A stretch of 40,030 bases of DNA. It comes from Calothrix membranacea FACHB-236 (GTDB taxonomy: Bacteria; Cyanobacteriota; Cyanobacteriia; Cyanobacteriales; Nostocaceae). Under the pieces are notes generated by a model, which was given only the letters and a program-made list of their open reading frames with translations, was not told the DNA's origin and did no database searches. The stretch is taken from NCBI RefSeq assembly GCF_014696315.1, contig NZ_JACJPX010000075.1, positions 1-40,030 of the forward strand, read 5' to 3'. The position numbers and the translations under genes were made by a program. Shown here piece after piece: positions 1 to 7,770 of this stretch; the first letter of the stretch is position 1; each line of letters starts with the position of its first letter.

Positions 1-101
1 ATTGATGCATTTTATTTATCATTTCCGGAATTTTTACAATTATCTATGTCATTTTGAAATCTCTCTTAGTTTTTATTAGGAAATAAGATGCGTTTCCCCT
101 A
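1..101. repeat. Left copy of 101-bp terminal inverted repeat
   Basis: Bases 1-101 are the exact reverse complement of 39930-40030, and the match stops at the next base on each side. A CBM20 gene fragment begins in open frame right after it. This is most simply the end of a mobile element present in two inverted copies, with the contig stopping inside each copy. A length of exactly 101 also fits the k-mer overlap of a de Bruijn assembler. A linear-plasmid end is a less likely alternative. Confidence 0.9.
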
Positions 102-286
102 GTTCTACTCCTGAGTTGGGAATGTGGGATATCAACAAGTGTATTCATCTGCGTACAAGTGGCGATCGCTATCCTTTATGGTGGACAGATACAGCAATCG
201 AGATTCAGTCATCTGCGAAGTTAGCCGAATACAAGTATGTACGCCTCGATGCTAAAGGCAATGGGCAATGGGAAGCTTTAGGCCCC
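102..286 (+). pseudogene. Fragment of a CBM20 starch-binding domain
   Basis: The frame is open from base 101 and reads STPELGMWDINK, then YPLWWTD, then EYKYVRLDAKG and QWEALGP. This is the order of the CBM20 starch-binding fold: LG-x-W-D, PLW, YKY and the W-E-x-G-P end. Cyanobacterial proteins with this domain include alpha-glucan enzymes, but the parent enzyme cannot be named because only about 60 residues survive. The left side is cut by the terminal repeat. The right side is cut near 286, where the sequence passes into a phosphotransferase fragment on the other strand. It has no start codon or stop of its own and is a dead remnant. The identification is from motif memory, not a search. Confidence 0.6.
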
Positions 287-670
287 TGCATATATGGGCA
301 AAATATGCAGCCAATGTTGAATATCATCCTCTGTTTTCAAATTTTCGTTCAAGCTTGTTCCACCATCAGCGATGAGTAACCATCCATTTTCTTGGGATGT
401 TGCTAAAATTTGCGGCATATAATCCGGATACCAATGGGATAGAATTTCCGTAAGTGCAGCTTCGTGGGCAAGTTCGGGAATTACAGCTTTGAAATAAATA
501 TCACCTACGTTGGTCGAGATTCGCAGTACCGTTGACCAATGACGAATACGAAACTGCTCGATTCCACCAGTGCGATCGATATTTTTTTGAGATAATTGAA
601 TATCAATCCAGTTACTAGCTTTTTCAAACCAAGTTGGTTCTTCCCAGAGAAAATTAGTCAGATTAGCCAT
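278..670 (-). pseudogene. N-terminal fragment of an aminoglycoside-phosphotransferase-like kinase
   Basis: The reading frame gives 130 residues, starting MANLTNFLWEEPTWF. It looks like the N-lobe of an APH/choline-kinase-type protein: a strand pair with VLRIST and IYFKAV, then a helix with HEAALTEILSHWYP, then the hinge strand ENGWLLIADGG. The catalytic loop (H-x-D-x-x-x-x-N) and DFG-like part that should follow are absent. The frame leaves recognisable sequence after HILPIYA, near base 287, exactly where the CBM20 fragment on the opposite strand ends. The intact gene would be about 300 residues. It may still be translated as a short protein but cannot be an active kinase. Confidence 0.6.
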
Positions 671-826
671 TATGAACAGCAGTGAAAAATTGCTAATGAA
701 AAATCTCGAACTTTTTCAAGATAATCTTTAAAGATAGCGAGCGCTGTTTTACAATAAATCGATTAGTGCGAGCTTGGAATATAAGTATGGTAAATTGCGG
801 TTTGTCCATATTTATCTGTCCTATCT

Positions 827-1690
827 TTAAACACCACGTAAATCAGTGAGCATAGTTCGAGCATATTCAACCCAGTCGGGAAACTCTGGAGATAATGCAT
901 ATACCCACGCGACCGCATGAAGTTGTCGCATTTTTTGATATATTTCTAACATCTCAAAATCGGGAATATCACCATAGGCTTTTCTGCCAGCATCATCAAG
1001 ATTAACCAAATCCCAACCAATAGAACCCATACAAGTATCCTCAAAATCGTTCCATAGCAGCCCTTTTGCTGTGGGAATCAAATTACGAGCATGGGCATCA
1101 CCGTGTAATGGTTGTAATGCAGCATCTGAATTTTGGATTTTACCAATCAATGTGTTGTAATTTGCTTGCAAAAGTTCCAAATCCTCGGCACTCAAAATAT
1201 CACCAACTTGCTGCAAGCGTTTTATTCCCCGTGGAATATCATTCAAAGGTGGTGCTAAAAACGGTAATTCACCTGAATATTCTCTTAAAACTGCGTGCAA
1301 TTCCGCAAGCATTTTTCCCACTGTCTCTGATTCCGTCACAACATCAGATACAGGGTGAACGTAATGCCAGAAAGTCATAAAAAATCCATCGTGACAATGA
1401 ACACCAGATGGTAAAAGGTCACTAGGTGGCACAACAGGAGCATCTTTTGCTACCAAAAACTCTGTGATCGCTATCTCACGTAACAGCCACGATTCTATTG
1501 GGTAACGCAATATAGGGGTTAGCGTACTGACACGGGCAACAATTGGCGCTGGTTGGAGGTGAACTCTTACAGAGTAAGCATCTGCAAGTGTTTTAGGGTC
1601 GTCAACACTTATACCGTGCTTGGATGCAACGGCTAGCGATGCCGCTATCGCACAATTTGTTAGGGCATTATGGTCAAGTCTTTCGCGCAT
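827..1690 (-). CDS. Aminoglycoside-phosphotransferase/choline-kinase-like protein
   Basis: This 287-residue protein belongs to the APH superfamily of small-molecule kinases. Visible motifs are the catalytic loop LHGDAHARN (H-G-D-x-x-x-x-N) near residue 205 and the metal-binding LWNDFEDTCMG about 20 residues later, followed by GWDLVNL. The substrate cannot be read from the sequence; the family covers aminoglycosides, choline, homoserine and others. The ATG at 1690 is chosen. An in-frame TTG at 1702 has a better-spaced AGGAAGG and could be the real start, adding four residues. It is divergent from the GNAT gene at 1775, so the 84-bp gap should hold both promoters. A second, broken kinase of this superfamily lies just downstream. 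Confidence 0.75.
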   Translation of the reverse strand: MRERLDHNALTNCAIAASLAVASKHGISVDDPKTLADAYSVRVHLQPAPIVARVSTLTPILRYPIESWLLREIAITEFLVAKDAPVVPPSDLLPSGVHCHDGFFMTFWHYVHPVSDVVTESETVGKMLAELHAVLREYSGELPFLAPPLNDIPRGIKRLQQVGDILSAEDLELLQANYNTLIGKIQNSDAALQPLHGDAHARNLIPTAKGLLWNDFEDTCMGSIGWDLVNLDDAGRKAYGDIPDFEMLEIYQKMRQLHAVAWVYALSPEFPDWVEYARTMLTDLRGV

Positions 1691-1774
1691 AAAAACACAC
1701 AAAAATATTTCCTTCCTGTAATACAATTTATAATACACTTGATTACATGCATGGAAATTTAAAAAGAAATTGAT

Positions 1775-2260
1775 ATGGCAATGCGGATTAAACCTTACGA
1801 TAATCGCCAACTTGATGCTGTTGTTTGTCTTTCACTGCAAGCTTGGTCTCCAGTTTTTGACTCGATTCAGAAAGCCTTGGACACCGAGGTATACCAGCAT
1901 TTTTATCCCGATGGTTGGCGTGCTAGTCAGCAAAAGGCTGTCGAGGATGTGTGCGTTGCTGAAGATACAAATGTATGGGTTGCAATTGATGCTGGTCTGG
2001 TCGTAGGTTTTGTCGCTGTGAAATTAGATACCGAGTCCAGCATGGGTGAAATCTATATGGTTGCAGTCGATCCAGACTTTCAAGGTCGCGGTATTGGCTC
2101 TGCTTTGCTGGAATTCGCTCTTGATTGGATGAAGAACGCAGGGATGGCTCTTGCGATGGTGGAAACGGGAGCCGATCCTGGTCACGCACCAGCGCGTCAC
2201 ACCTATGAAAAGGTGGGGTTTGGGTTGTTCCCCGTCGCTAGATATTTTAAAAAGCTCTGA
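1775..2260 (+). CDS. GNAT family N-acetyltransferase
   Basis: This 161-residue protein is a complete single-domain GNAT acetyltransferase. The acetyl-CoA pyrophosphate-binding motif A is clear: the strand EIYMVAVDPDFQ followed by GRGIGSALLEFAL (Q/R-x-x-G-x-G) around residues 90-115. Motif B (RHTYEKVGFGLFP) lies near the C terminus. The acceptor is unknown; relatives modify antibiotics, amino acids, polyamines or protein N-termini. It is divergent from the phosphotransferase gene on its left. A second ATG two codons in would make little difference. It is one of three complete GNAT genes and one GNAT fragment within about 4.7 kb. Confidence 0.8.
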   Translation: MAMRIKPYDNRQLDAVVCLSLQAWSPVFDSIQKALDTEVYQHFYPDGWRASQQKAVEDVCVAEDTNVWVAIDAGLVVGFVAVKLDTESSMGEIYMVAVDPDFQGRGIGSALLEFALDWMKNAGMALAMVETGADPGHAPARHTYEKVGFGLFPVARYFKKL

Positions 2261-2341
2261 GTTCAAAAAATACATTTATCTCAATAAATAGCGACAACTC
2301 CGTGTTGTCGTTGGTAATGCTATATTGCACCGATTGCTTTA

Positions 2342-2932
2342 TTAATCGGACTTTTCACACACAAAACGTAATACCAAATGCTCCTCATCAAAATAACTGC
2401 CATCAACAAATAAAGCATCATGCTCTAACCCAAACCGCTCGAAACCTCGTGATTTGTAAAGGGAAGATGCGGCAACATTATTAGCTGTGACTGCTAGGAT
2501 AATTTGCCGCAAAACACCAAGCTGGCGAGCATGGGATTGTGACTTAAAGGAAAAGATGGTTCTTGGCAACTTTTGGTGATCTCGCTTGGGGAAGGCAGAG
2601 GGCAGAAGCACCGTTCCTACATTTCGACGGCGAAATTTGGGTAAAACATACATACTCCATAGATTGCCGATGTGAGCGCGTTTCGGACGATTTTCGCGGG
2701 AAAAGCCGAGCATACCAATTAGGCGATCGCTATCATCAAAAGCACCAAAAATACCGCTAGTCAAATTATCGTGAGTACTGAGTCTCTTGACAAAGTCAGT
2801 CACAGTCAAACAAGCTTCCTGTTCAAAACTCGAAGCAAAAGCTGTTGGGGATTCTCTCAATGCTTGTAACCGTAGTTCCCGGTAAGCGACGACATCCTGC
2901 GAGGTTAAAAATCTAATTTTGGGTTTATCCAT
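2342..2932 (-). CDS. GNAT family N-acetyltransferase with an internal insertion
   Basis: This 196-residue GNAT protein starts MDKPKIRFL; the first ATG of the longer frame (2953) adds seven unconvincing residues. Motif A begins as MYVLPKFRRRNVGTVLL, but the helix that should run straight into ARQLGV is interrupted by roughly 16-18 extra residues (PSAFPKRDHQ to KSQS). After it normal sequence resumes with IILAVTANN and SLYKSRGFERFG, the motif B region. The extra segment corresponds to about 2555-2610 and includes a GGCAGAGGGCAGAAG stretch typical of small dispersed repeats in cyanobacteria. The insertion keeps frame but sits in the acetyl-CoA-binding helix, and the usual Gly is Asn (RRRNVG), so activity is doubtful. 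Confidence 0.65.
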   Translation of the reverse strand: MDKPKIRFLTSQDVVAYRELRLQALRESPTAFASSFEQEACLTVTDFVKRLSTHDNLTSGIFGAFDDSDRLIGMLGFSRENRPKRAHIGNLWSMYVLPKFRRRNVGTVLLPSAFPKRDHQKLPRTIFSFKSQSHARQLGVLRQIILAVTANNVAASSLYKSRGFERFGLEHDALFVDGSYFDEEHLVLRFVCEKSD

Positions 2933-3042
2933 ATTTGGACTTACGCACTGCACAAACGAATCATCTTGTGTATCAAGGTAAATGTGTTGTTTCAGGAGTT
3001 ATTTCCACAGATGGAAATCCACAGTGATTTTGACGGTACTTT

Positions 3043-3723
3043 CTATTTCCCGCCTTGTTGCCTTTCTCGCAACCGTTCCAAACCATCGAGAATCAAATCT
3101 AACCCAAATTCAAAGTCATGCAAGCCATCGTACCGACCTTCGATGACGTAACGAGCAAGTCGATTCATGTAAGGATACTTCTCTGATGGAATAAACGAAA
3201 TAAAGTTTTCCGCTTGTCGTGCATACTCTCCAGGCTCAAAAGGAAAATTTAACTCCTGCAGCGTAAATCCATAAATGTGGTTATCGATCGCATTACAAGC
3301 ATGGTCGGCAGTCTCAAAGGAAAAGCCGGCTTCACGCAGACATCCCAAAGTTGCATCGATATAGCGCAACATCGCAGACCCCACATTCACCCGCGACATC
3401 ATTGCCATTGCAGCCCAAGGATGACGCAACAATACCCCGTGAGCCGAAATCGCCCGTCGTCGCATGGCTGTTTTCCAATCAATTTTCAGGTCGGGTAATT
3501 CGATTTCAGCCACCACCATATCGACAATCCCATCCAATATATCGTCCTTATTGGTAACGTGATTGTACAGCGACATTGCCTGGACATCTAGCTCCTGGGC
3601 AATTTTCCGCATCGACAGCGCCTCAATTCCATCCCCATCCGCCATCCGCAGGGCAACTTGCAATACCCGCTCCCGACTCAAAGGCAATGGGGGCATCGAT
3701 TTTGAGCTACTAGTTTTTACCAT
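3043..3723 (-). CDS. TetR family transcriptional repressor
   Basis: The protein is 226 residues with an N-terminal TetR helix-turn-helix at about residues 15-60 (SRERVLQVALRMAD, then LSMRKIAQELDVQAMSLYNHV). The C-terminal part resembles the tetracycline-repressor-type ligand domain (HPWAAMAMMS, ATLGCLREAGFS, DNHIYGFTLQELNFPF). The start MVKTSSSKS at 3723 is preferred over an upstream ATG at 3765. It is divergent from an oxidoreductase gene, and the 114-bp gap contains two matching palindromes overlapping a promoter. It very likely represses both that gene and itself until it binds a small ligand, which is not identifiable here. Confidence 0.85.
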   Translation of the reverse strand: MVKTSSSKSMPPLPLSRERVLQVALRMADGDGIEALSMRKIAQELDVQAMSLYNHVTNKDDILDGIVDMVVAEIELPDLKIDWKTAMRRRAISAHGVLLRHPWAAMAMMSRVNVGSAMLRYIDATLGCLREAGFSFETADHACNAIDNHIYGFTLQELNFPFEPGEYARQAENFISFIPSEKYPYMNRLARYVIEGRYDGLHDFEFGLDLILDGLERLRERQQGGK

Positions 3724-3775
3724 TTTCCCTTGAATTAATTTTTCCAGCCCGAATTCAATCTTCAATTATTTTAAC

Positions 3776-3814
3776 TTGACAAACTTACAGCGTAAGCTAG
3801 ACTTACAGTGTAAG
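3776..3814 (+). promoter_or_regulatory. Divergent promoter with two TetR-type operators
   Basis: A -35 box TTGACA (3776-3781) is followed after 16 bp by TAGACT (3798-3803). Two 13-bp palindromes, CTTACAGCGTAAG (3784-3796) and CTTACAGTGTAAG (3802-3814), lie 18 bp apart. The first fills the spacer and the second covers the -10 to start region. The second is a perfect 6-1-6 palindrome and the first has one mismatch. Bound repressor would block polymerase entry. The layout fits the adjacent TetR gene as regulator of the oxidoreductase at 3838. Confidence 0.75.
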
Positions 3815-3837
3815 CTAGAATTATCTCCTTAATTCCT

Positions 3838-4845
3838 ATGAATAATCCCGATCGAACAGTGTCAAAAATGAAAGCGATCGCCCAGCATGAATACGGTTCT
3901 CCCGATGTGTTGAAAATAGAGGAAGTCGATCGACCTGTTGTATCCGATAACACTGTACTGCTGAGGGTGCGTGGTGCTGCCGTCCATGCTGGTGACTGGC
4001 ATTTGATGCGGGGTCAACCGTTTTTTATTCGCTTCATTTACGGAGGGTTACGCAAGCCCCAAACTAAAATTCTGGGTTGCGATGTCGCGGGGGAAGTGGA
4101 ATCCGTGGGGAAAAATGTGACCCAGTTTCAACCAGGTGATTTGGTTTTTGGCGACTTGTCGGAATCTGGATTTGGCGCATTTGCCGAATATGTCTGCGTT
4201 CCCGAAACTGCTTTTGCTATCAAGCCCAATAATTTGAGCTTTGAGGAAGCTGCAACGGTTCCTGTTTCTGCCCTAACAGCCCTTCAGGGACTGCGAGATG
4301 TGGGACAAATTCAACCAGGATACAAGGTGTTAATAAATGGAGCTTCCGGTGGTGTGGGGTCGTTTGCAATCCAGATTGCCAAGGTTTTTGGAGCTGAGGT
4401 GACTGCTGTATGCAGTGCAAGCAAAGTCGAAATGGTGAAATCAATCGGTGCGGATTACGTTTGCGTTGGCACTCAGATGAAGTCTCAATTAAAACAACGC
4501 TACTATGATTTGATACTCGATAATGCTGCCTACAATTCACCTTTTGATTATTTTCCGTTCTTAAAAACCCCAGGTACTTACGTAGTGGTTGGTGGTTCGA
4601 TGAAACGATTATTTCAAGCCATGTTTCTCGATTTTGTGACTTCTAAGATTGGTGGACGCAAAATCAAGTTTCTGGCTTGTAAACCCAACCAAAATGATTT
4701 AATTCTTTTAAAAGACGCGATCGAAGCTGGTAAAATTTGTCCTTATGTCGATAGAGTCTATCCTTTGAGCGAAGTCCCTGCGGCAATTCACCACTTGGAA
4801 CAGCGACAAGTGCGGGGGAAAGTCGCAATTAGCATTGATGCGTAA
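3838..4845 (+). CDS. NAD(P)-dependent alcohol dehydrogenase, quinone-oxidoreductase type
   Basis: This 335-residue protein is a zinc-independent medium-chain dehydrogenase/reductase. It has the N-terminal GroES-like domain (MKAIAQHEYGSPDVLKIEEV; later GCDVAGEVESVGKNVTQFQPGD). The Rossmann cofactor domain carries INGASGGVGSFAIQIAK near residue 165-180. It ends with the usual HHLEQRQVRGKVAISI. Such enzymes reduce enones or quinones with NAD(P)H. The ATG at 3838 is used; an internal ATG at 3868 starts the canonical MKAIAQ and could be the true start. Control by the divergent TetR repressor through the operators at 3784-3814 is strongly suggested. Confidence 0.85.
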   Translation: MNNPDRTVSKMKAIAQHEYGSPDVLKIEEVDRPVVSDNTVLLRVRGAAVHAGDWHLMRGQPFFIRFIYGGLRKPQTKILGCDVAGEVESVGKNVTQFQPGDLVFGDLSESGFGAFAEYVCVPETAFAIKPNNLSFEEAATVPVSALTALQGLRDVGQIQPGYKVLINGASGGVGSFAIQIAKVFGAEVTAVCSASKVEMVKSIGADYVCVGTQMKSQLKQRYYDLILDNAAYNSPFDYFPFLKTPGTYVVVGGSMKRLFQAMFLDFVTSKIGGRKIKFLACKPNQNDLILLKDAIEAGKICPYVDRVYPLSEVPAAIHHLEQRQVRGKVAISIDA

Positions 4846-4970
4846 CCATCGCATGGCAAAATCATTGTTATAGCTTGGAATCCATATTCAAAAATATTTA
4901 GTATTGCTAACTAATCCCCAGTTATCCCAACTTCTCCGGAATTGCCTCACCCAGAGTTGTTGTTAACCAA

Positions 4971-5660
4971 ATGTCTACTTTGAAGGCACTCAACAAAGCC
5001 GATGTCTGTCCCAACCTGGAGGAATGTTTGGCAGAAGTTTCAGCAGTTGCTTTAGGTGTGCCAATTATTACTCTTAGTGCAGCGAAAAGTTGCGTGCGCG
5101 GGTTCCCCGCGTTGAGCAAACTTTTCAAGACAGCCACCAGCCAAGGATTGGAGGAACTCAAACCATACTTGCAACCGGGACAAACCGTAGCTTTATTGGG
5201 TTCCTCCGGGGTAGGCAAATCAACAATTACCAACCAACTCATGGGCGAAACGCTGCAAATAGTCCAAGCTGTGCGTCAGGGAGACAGCCGTGGTAAACAT
5301 ACCACCACTCACCGAGAATTGATGCGACTTCCTACGGGAGGTTTAATTATAGATACTCCGGGAATGCGGGAATTACAGGTATGGACTGGGGATGAAGGTA
5401 TATCTGGAACCTTTGCAGACATCGAAGAATTGGCACAGCAATGTCGCTTTCGCGACTGCCAACACCAACGGGAACCCGGTTGCGCGGTACGGCAAGCTTT
5501 GCAGGATGGAATTTTAGATGAATCCCGGTTTGCGAATTACCAAAAGTTACAGAAGGAAATTAAGTACATGGAAAGAAAACAAGACCAAAGGGAGTATATT
5601 GCCGAAAAAGAGAAATGGAAAAAGCTAACTAAAGCGATGCGAAATTATCAGAAAGGCTGA
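4971..5660 (+). pseudogene. rsgA: 5'-truncated rsgA (ribosome small-subunit GTPase)
   Basis: The 229 residues match the C-terminal two thirds of RsgA, the circularly permuted GTPase that helps mature the 30S subunit. In order: G4 (NKAD, residues 8-11), G5 region, G1 (GSSGVGKST), the switch with GKHTTTH, G3 (DTPGMREL), and the zinc domain ([14 protein letters not shown]). Family members are about 300-360 residues and begin with an OB-fold for ribosome binding. That domain and the sequence just before G4 are missing, and the frame is closed upstream. It is probably a remnant of a second copy, although the GTPase core is intact and could still be expressed. Confidence 0.8.
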
Positions 5661-5929
5661 GAAGGGGAAATCATTTATCCCTGCTGTTTGTCCGCAGAGA
5701 ATTTTCTGGTCGGGGAATTGGTAAGGAACTGTTTACCCTGTGTGCAAACGACTTTGACGAAGTTACAGTTAATGCTGCGGAGATGGCTGTAGCTTTTTAT
5801 CAAAAAATTGGGTTTAGAGAAAGTGGCGATACTCCTTCGGAGTCGTTGCACGAACGCTTCTTCTATAAAGGGATAGGGGGGACACCAATGAAATGGAATA
5901 AACAAGCTCAAAATGATCCAAGCACCTGA
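5661..5929 (+). pseudogene. C-terminal fragment of a GNAT acetyltransferase
   Basis: Right after the rsgA stop, an open frame without a start reads HLSLLFVRREFSGRGIGKEL, then NDFDEVTVNAAEMAVAFYQK, IGFRESGD and GGTPMKWNK, ending at TGA 5927-5929. This is GNAT motif A (R-x-F-x-G-R-G-I-G) and motif B (FYQKIGF), so it is the C-terminal half of an acetyltransferase. Between GF-RESGD and the last strand an extra stretch (ACTCCTTCGGAGTCG and following) looks like a small dispersed repeat insertion. It overlaps the start of the next GNAT gene by 17 bp. No promoter or start codon is visible. Confidence 0.7.
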
Positions 5930-6446
5930 TATATTCACAACACCAAGGCTAATTTTACGTCGTTCTCGCCTTGAGGATGCAGAGGCTATTTTCGAGTATG
6001 CAAGCGACCATCAAGTCATATACTACATGGATTATCACCCTCGTACTGACATCGGCGATGTGATTAAATCTATTATAAATCATCCCTTACTTTGGAACCA
6101 AGGAAAAGAATTTACTTGGATTGTTACCATTAAACCTCATGACCGAGCAATTGGGACGATCGCTTGTTGCATAGAAGGACATATGGCTGATTTTGGCTAT
6201 TTACTCAATCGCAAGTATTGGGGAAACGGATACGCAACAGAAGCAGGACATACTGTGGTCAACTGGTTAATGAGCCTTCCAGAAATTTACCGAGTTTGGG
6301 CAACTTGCGATACAGAAAATCTCCCATCGGCAAGGGTTTTAGAGAAAATTGGTTTAGTGCGTGAGGGGATTTTACGTTCTCATACAATTCGTCCTAATAT
6401 CTCACCAATTCCAAGGGATGTGTTTATTTATGCGAAAGTACGTTAA
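5913..6446 (+). CDS. GNAT acetyltransferase, RimJ/RimL type
   Basis: This 177-residue protein starts IFTTPRLILRRSRLEDAEAI, the standard opening of the RimJ/RimL-like GNAT group (protein N-terminal or amino-group acetyltransferases). Motif A is GYLLNRKYWGNGYATEAG (W-G-x-G-x-A) around residues 92-110. The CDTENLPSARVLEKIGL stretch near residues 132-148 is motif B. The length is normal for the family. It follows a GNAT remnant, overlaps it by 17 bp, and is followed after 26 bp by a P-loop kinase gene in the same direction, so the two may be co-transcribed. The substrate is unknown. Confidence 0.85.
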   Translation: MIQAPDIFTTPRLILRRSRLEDAEAIFEYASDHQVIYYMDYHPRTDIGDVIKSIINHPLLWNQGKEFTWIVTIKPHDRAIGTIACCIEGHMADFGYLLNRKYWGNGYATEAGHTVVNWLMSLPEIYRVWATCDTENLPSARVLEKIGLVREGILRSHTIRPNISPIPRDVFIYAKVR

Positions 6447-6472
6447 ATCATATATAGCCAAGGATAAAATAA

Positions 6473-6964
6473 ATGAATACGAAAGGAACTTTGATATTTT
6501 TCTGTGGAAAAATGGGTGCGGGCAAATCAACTTTATCTCGACAAATCTCTCAAGAATTAAATGCTATTCTCTTATCTGAAGATGATTGGCTATCAACTCT
6601 TTATCCAGAAGAAATCAATAATTTTGATGATTACTTGAAATATGCAAATCGGCTCAAACCACTATTAAAATCTCATATTAGAAACATACTAAATTCTGGT
6701 ATTTCCGTTGTTATGGATTTTCCAGCTAATACGAGAAATCAAAGAGCATGGTTCAAGGATATATTTTCAAATCCAGACATTACCCATCGATTAATTTATC
6801 TTGATGTTGATGATAAAACCTGTATAGAACAAATAGCCCAGCGAAGGGAAATCAATCCAGAAAGGGCACTATTTGATACAGAAGAAGTTTTCCATCATGT
6901 CACTAGTTTCTTTCAACCACCCTCTGTAGATGAAGGATTTTCGATTGAGATTGTCAAACGCTGA
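6473..6964 (+). CDS. Small P-loop kinase-like ATPase (AAA_33 type)
   Basis: The 163-residue protein begins with a strand and Walker A motif, LIFFCGKMGAGKSTLSRQIS (residues 7-26). SEDDWL follows, a D-D-W signature also seen in phosphotransferase-like P-loop kinases, then a hydrophobic strand with VVMDFPANTRNQRAWF and an IYLDVDD strand near residue 120. This is the fold of AAA_33/zeta-type kinases, which phosphorylate small molecules such as antibiotics or sugar nucleotides. No antitoxin partner is visible, so a zeta toxin role is not supported. It is probably co-transcribed with the GNAT gene 26 bp upstream. Confidence 0.75.
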   Translation: MNTKGTLIFFCGKMGAGKSTLSRQISQELNAILLSEDDWLSTLYPEEINNFDDYLKYANRLKPLLKSHIRNILNSGISVVMDFPANTRNQRAWFKDIFSNPDITHRLIYLDVDDKTCIEQIAQRREINPERALFDTEEVFHHVTSFFQPPSVDEGFSIEIVKR

Positions 6965-7231
6965 GTTTGAAGTAAAAGTCATTTTTCATACAATCTTTTT
7001 TGTAAAAAATAATTGCCAGTCCGACGGATTTGCAAGGAGCGATCCCGTAGCATCTTCTTGAGAAGAATAACCCTAAACAGCGATACCTACCCTACTCTAG
7101 CCCTCTTTATTCATGCAGCACGAGATATTCCAGCTATTTTTGTAATAACAGGGAATAGCGATCGCCTTCCCCAAACACAATAAATCATCGCCGCAAGTGG
7201 CGTGGTTTTTTTCCTCTGCTCCCCTGCTTTT

Positions 7232-7615
7232 TCACGCCTCGTTGGCTCTCTCTAGGTCGATGGATTGTGCAGCTTGACGAAACGATGCTATCGACATGAG
7301 GCGATTGGAGGGACAATCCCACAGAATGTATTTGAAGCAATCAGGAATATCTACCATTCGCAGGCTTTTTGCACTCCTAAGCAGGTGAATATTTTGATTG
7401 TGGCAAGCTTGGAGGTTGTAATTGGGGATTCTGTCGCAAAGATGATGAATGTTATGGTAGCCGATATCGGCGGAAAACCACTTGAAAACGCTGGGTAACT
7501 CCAGATAACTGCTGCCCTTAATTGCTCCTTCGAGATAGTCCCACCCTTCAGTTTTGTGGGCGTAAGAGCCATCAAAGTTGTGCTGAACAAAGAAGATGCA
7601 GATGCAACAACTTGA
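7232..7615 (-). pseudogene. C-terminal fragment of a membrane fatty acid desaturase
   Basis: Translating the minus strand from about 7615 to the TGA at 7232-7234 gives FFVQHNFDGSYAHKTEGWDY, then YHNIHHLCDRIPNYNLQ, and RMVDIPDCF. The HNFDGSYAHKTEGWDY and GYHNIHH segments are the third histidine region and surroundings of a DesA-like acyl-lipid desaturase C terminus. A stop codon in frame just upstream (near 7618) and the lack of the first two histidine boxes show that only the last third remains. The opposite-strand frames over this stretch have no support. Desaturases are normally chromosomal, so this is an imported remnant. Confidence 0.75.
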
Positions 7616-7770
7616 ATCTTAACCGCTCTGTTAGAAGTTTCAAGTACCTATATCAAAACTTGAATTAGATTTGAATAGTACGCTTGCAGTCTCCTGTTTT
7701 AGGCAATTTCTCAGAATCTACATTATAGCTGGCGATTTTAGAACCTATTATAGATTTTGTGAAATATTAC

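Noticed and set aside
116-379. An 87-codon plus-strand frame at the left end
   Set aside because: It is chimeric: a CBM20 fragment up to about 286, then antisense of the phosphotransferase fragment. The fragment itself is annotated instead.
278-6964. Possible integron cassette array, because many small resistance-type genes cluster
   Set aside because: Genes lie in both orientations, and I see no integrase gene and no repeated attC-like sites between them.
6473-6964. Zeta toxin of a toxin-antitoxin pair
   Set aside because: It is only a small P-loop kinase-like protein with no small antitoxin gene beside it, so I call it a kinase-like ATPase.
7100-7185. Short frame reading HAARDIPAIFVITGNSD, resembling part of a response regulator
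   Set aside because: Fewer than 30 residues with no further motif, so chance or an unidentifiable remnant; the gap 6965-7231 is otherwise empty.
7265-7590. Open frames of 77 (plus) and 79 (minus) codons
   Set aside because: Both overlap the desaturase fragment read in a different minus frame, which has clear conserved motifs, so these are shadows.
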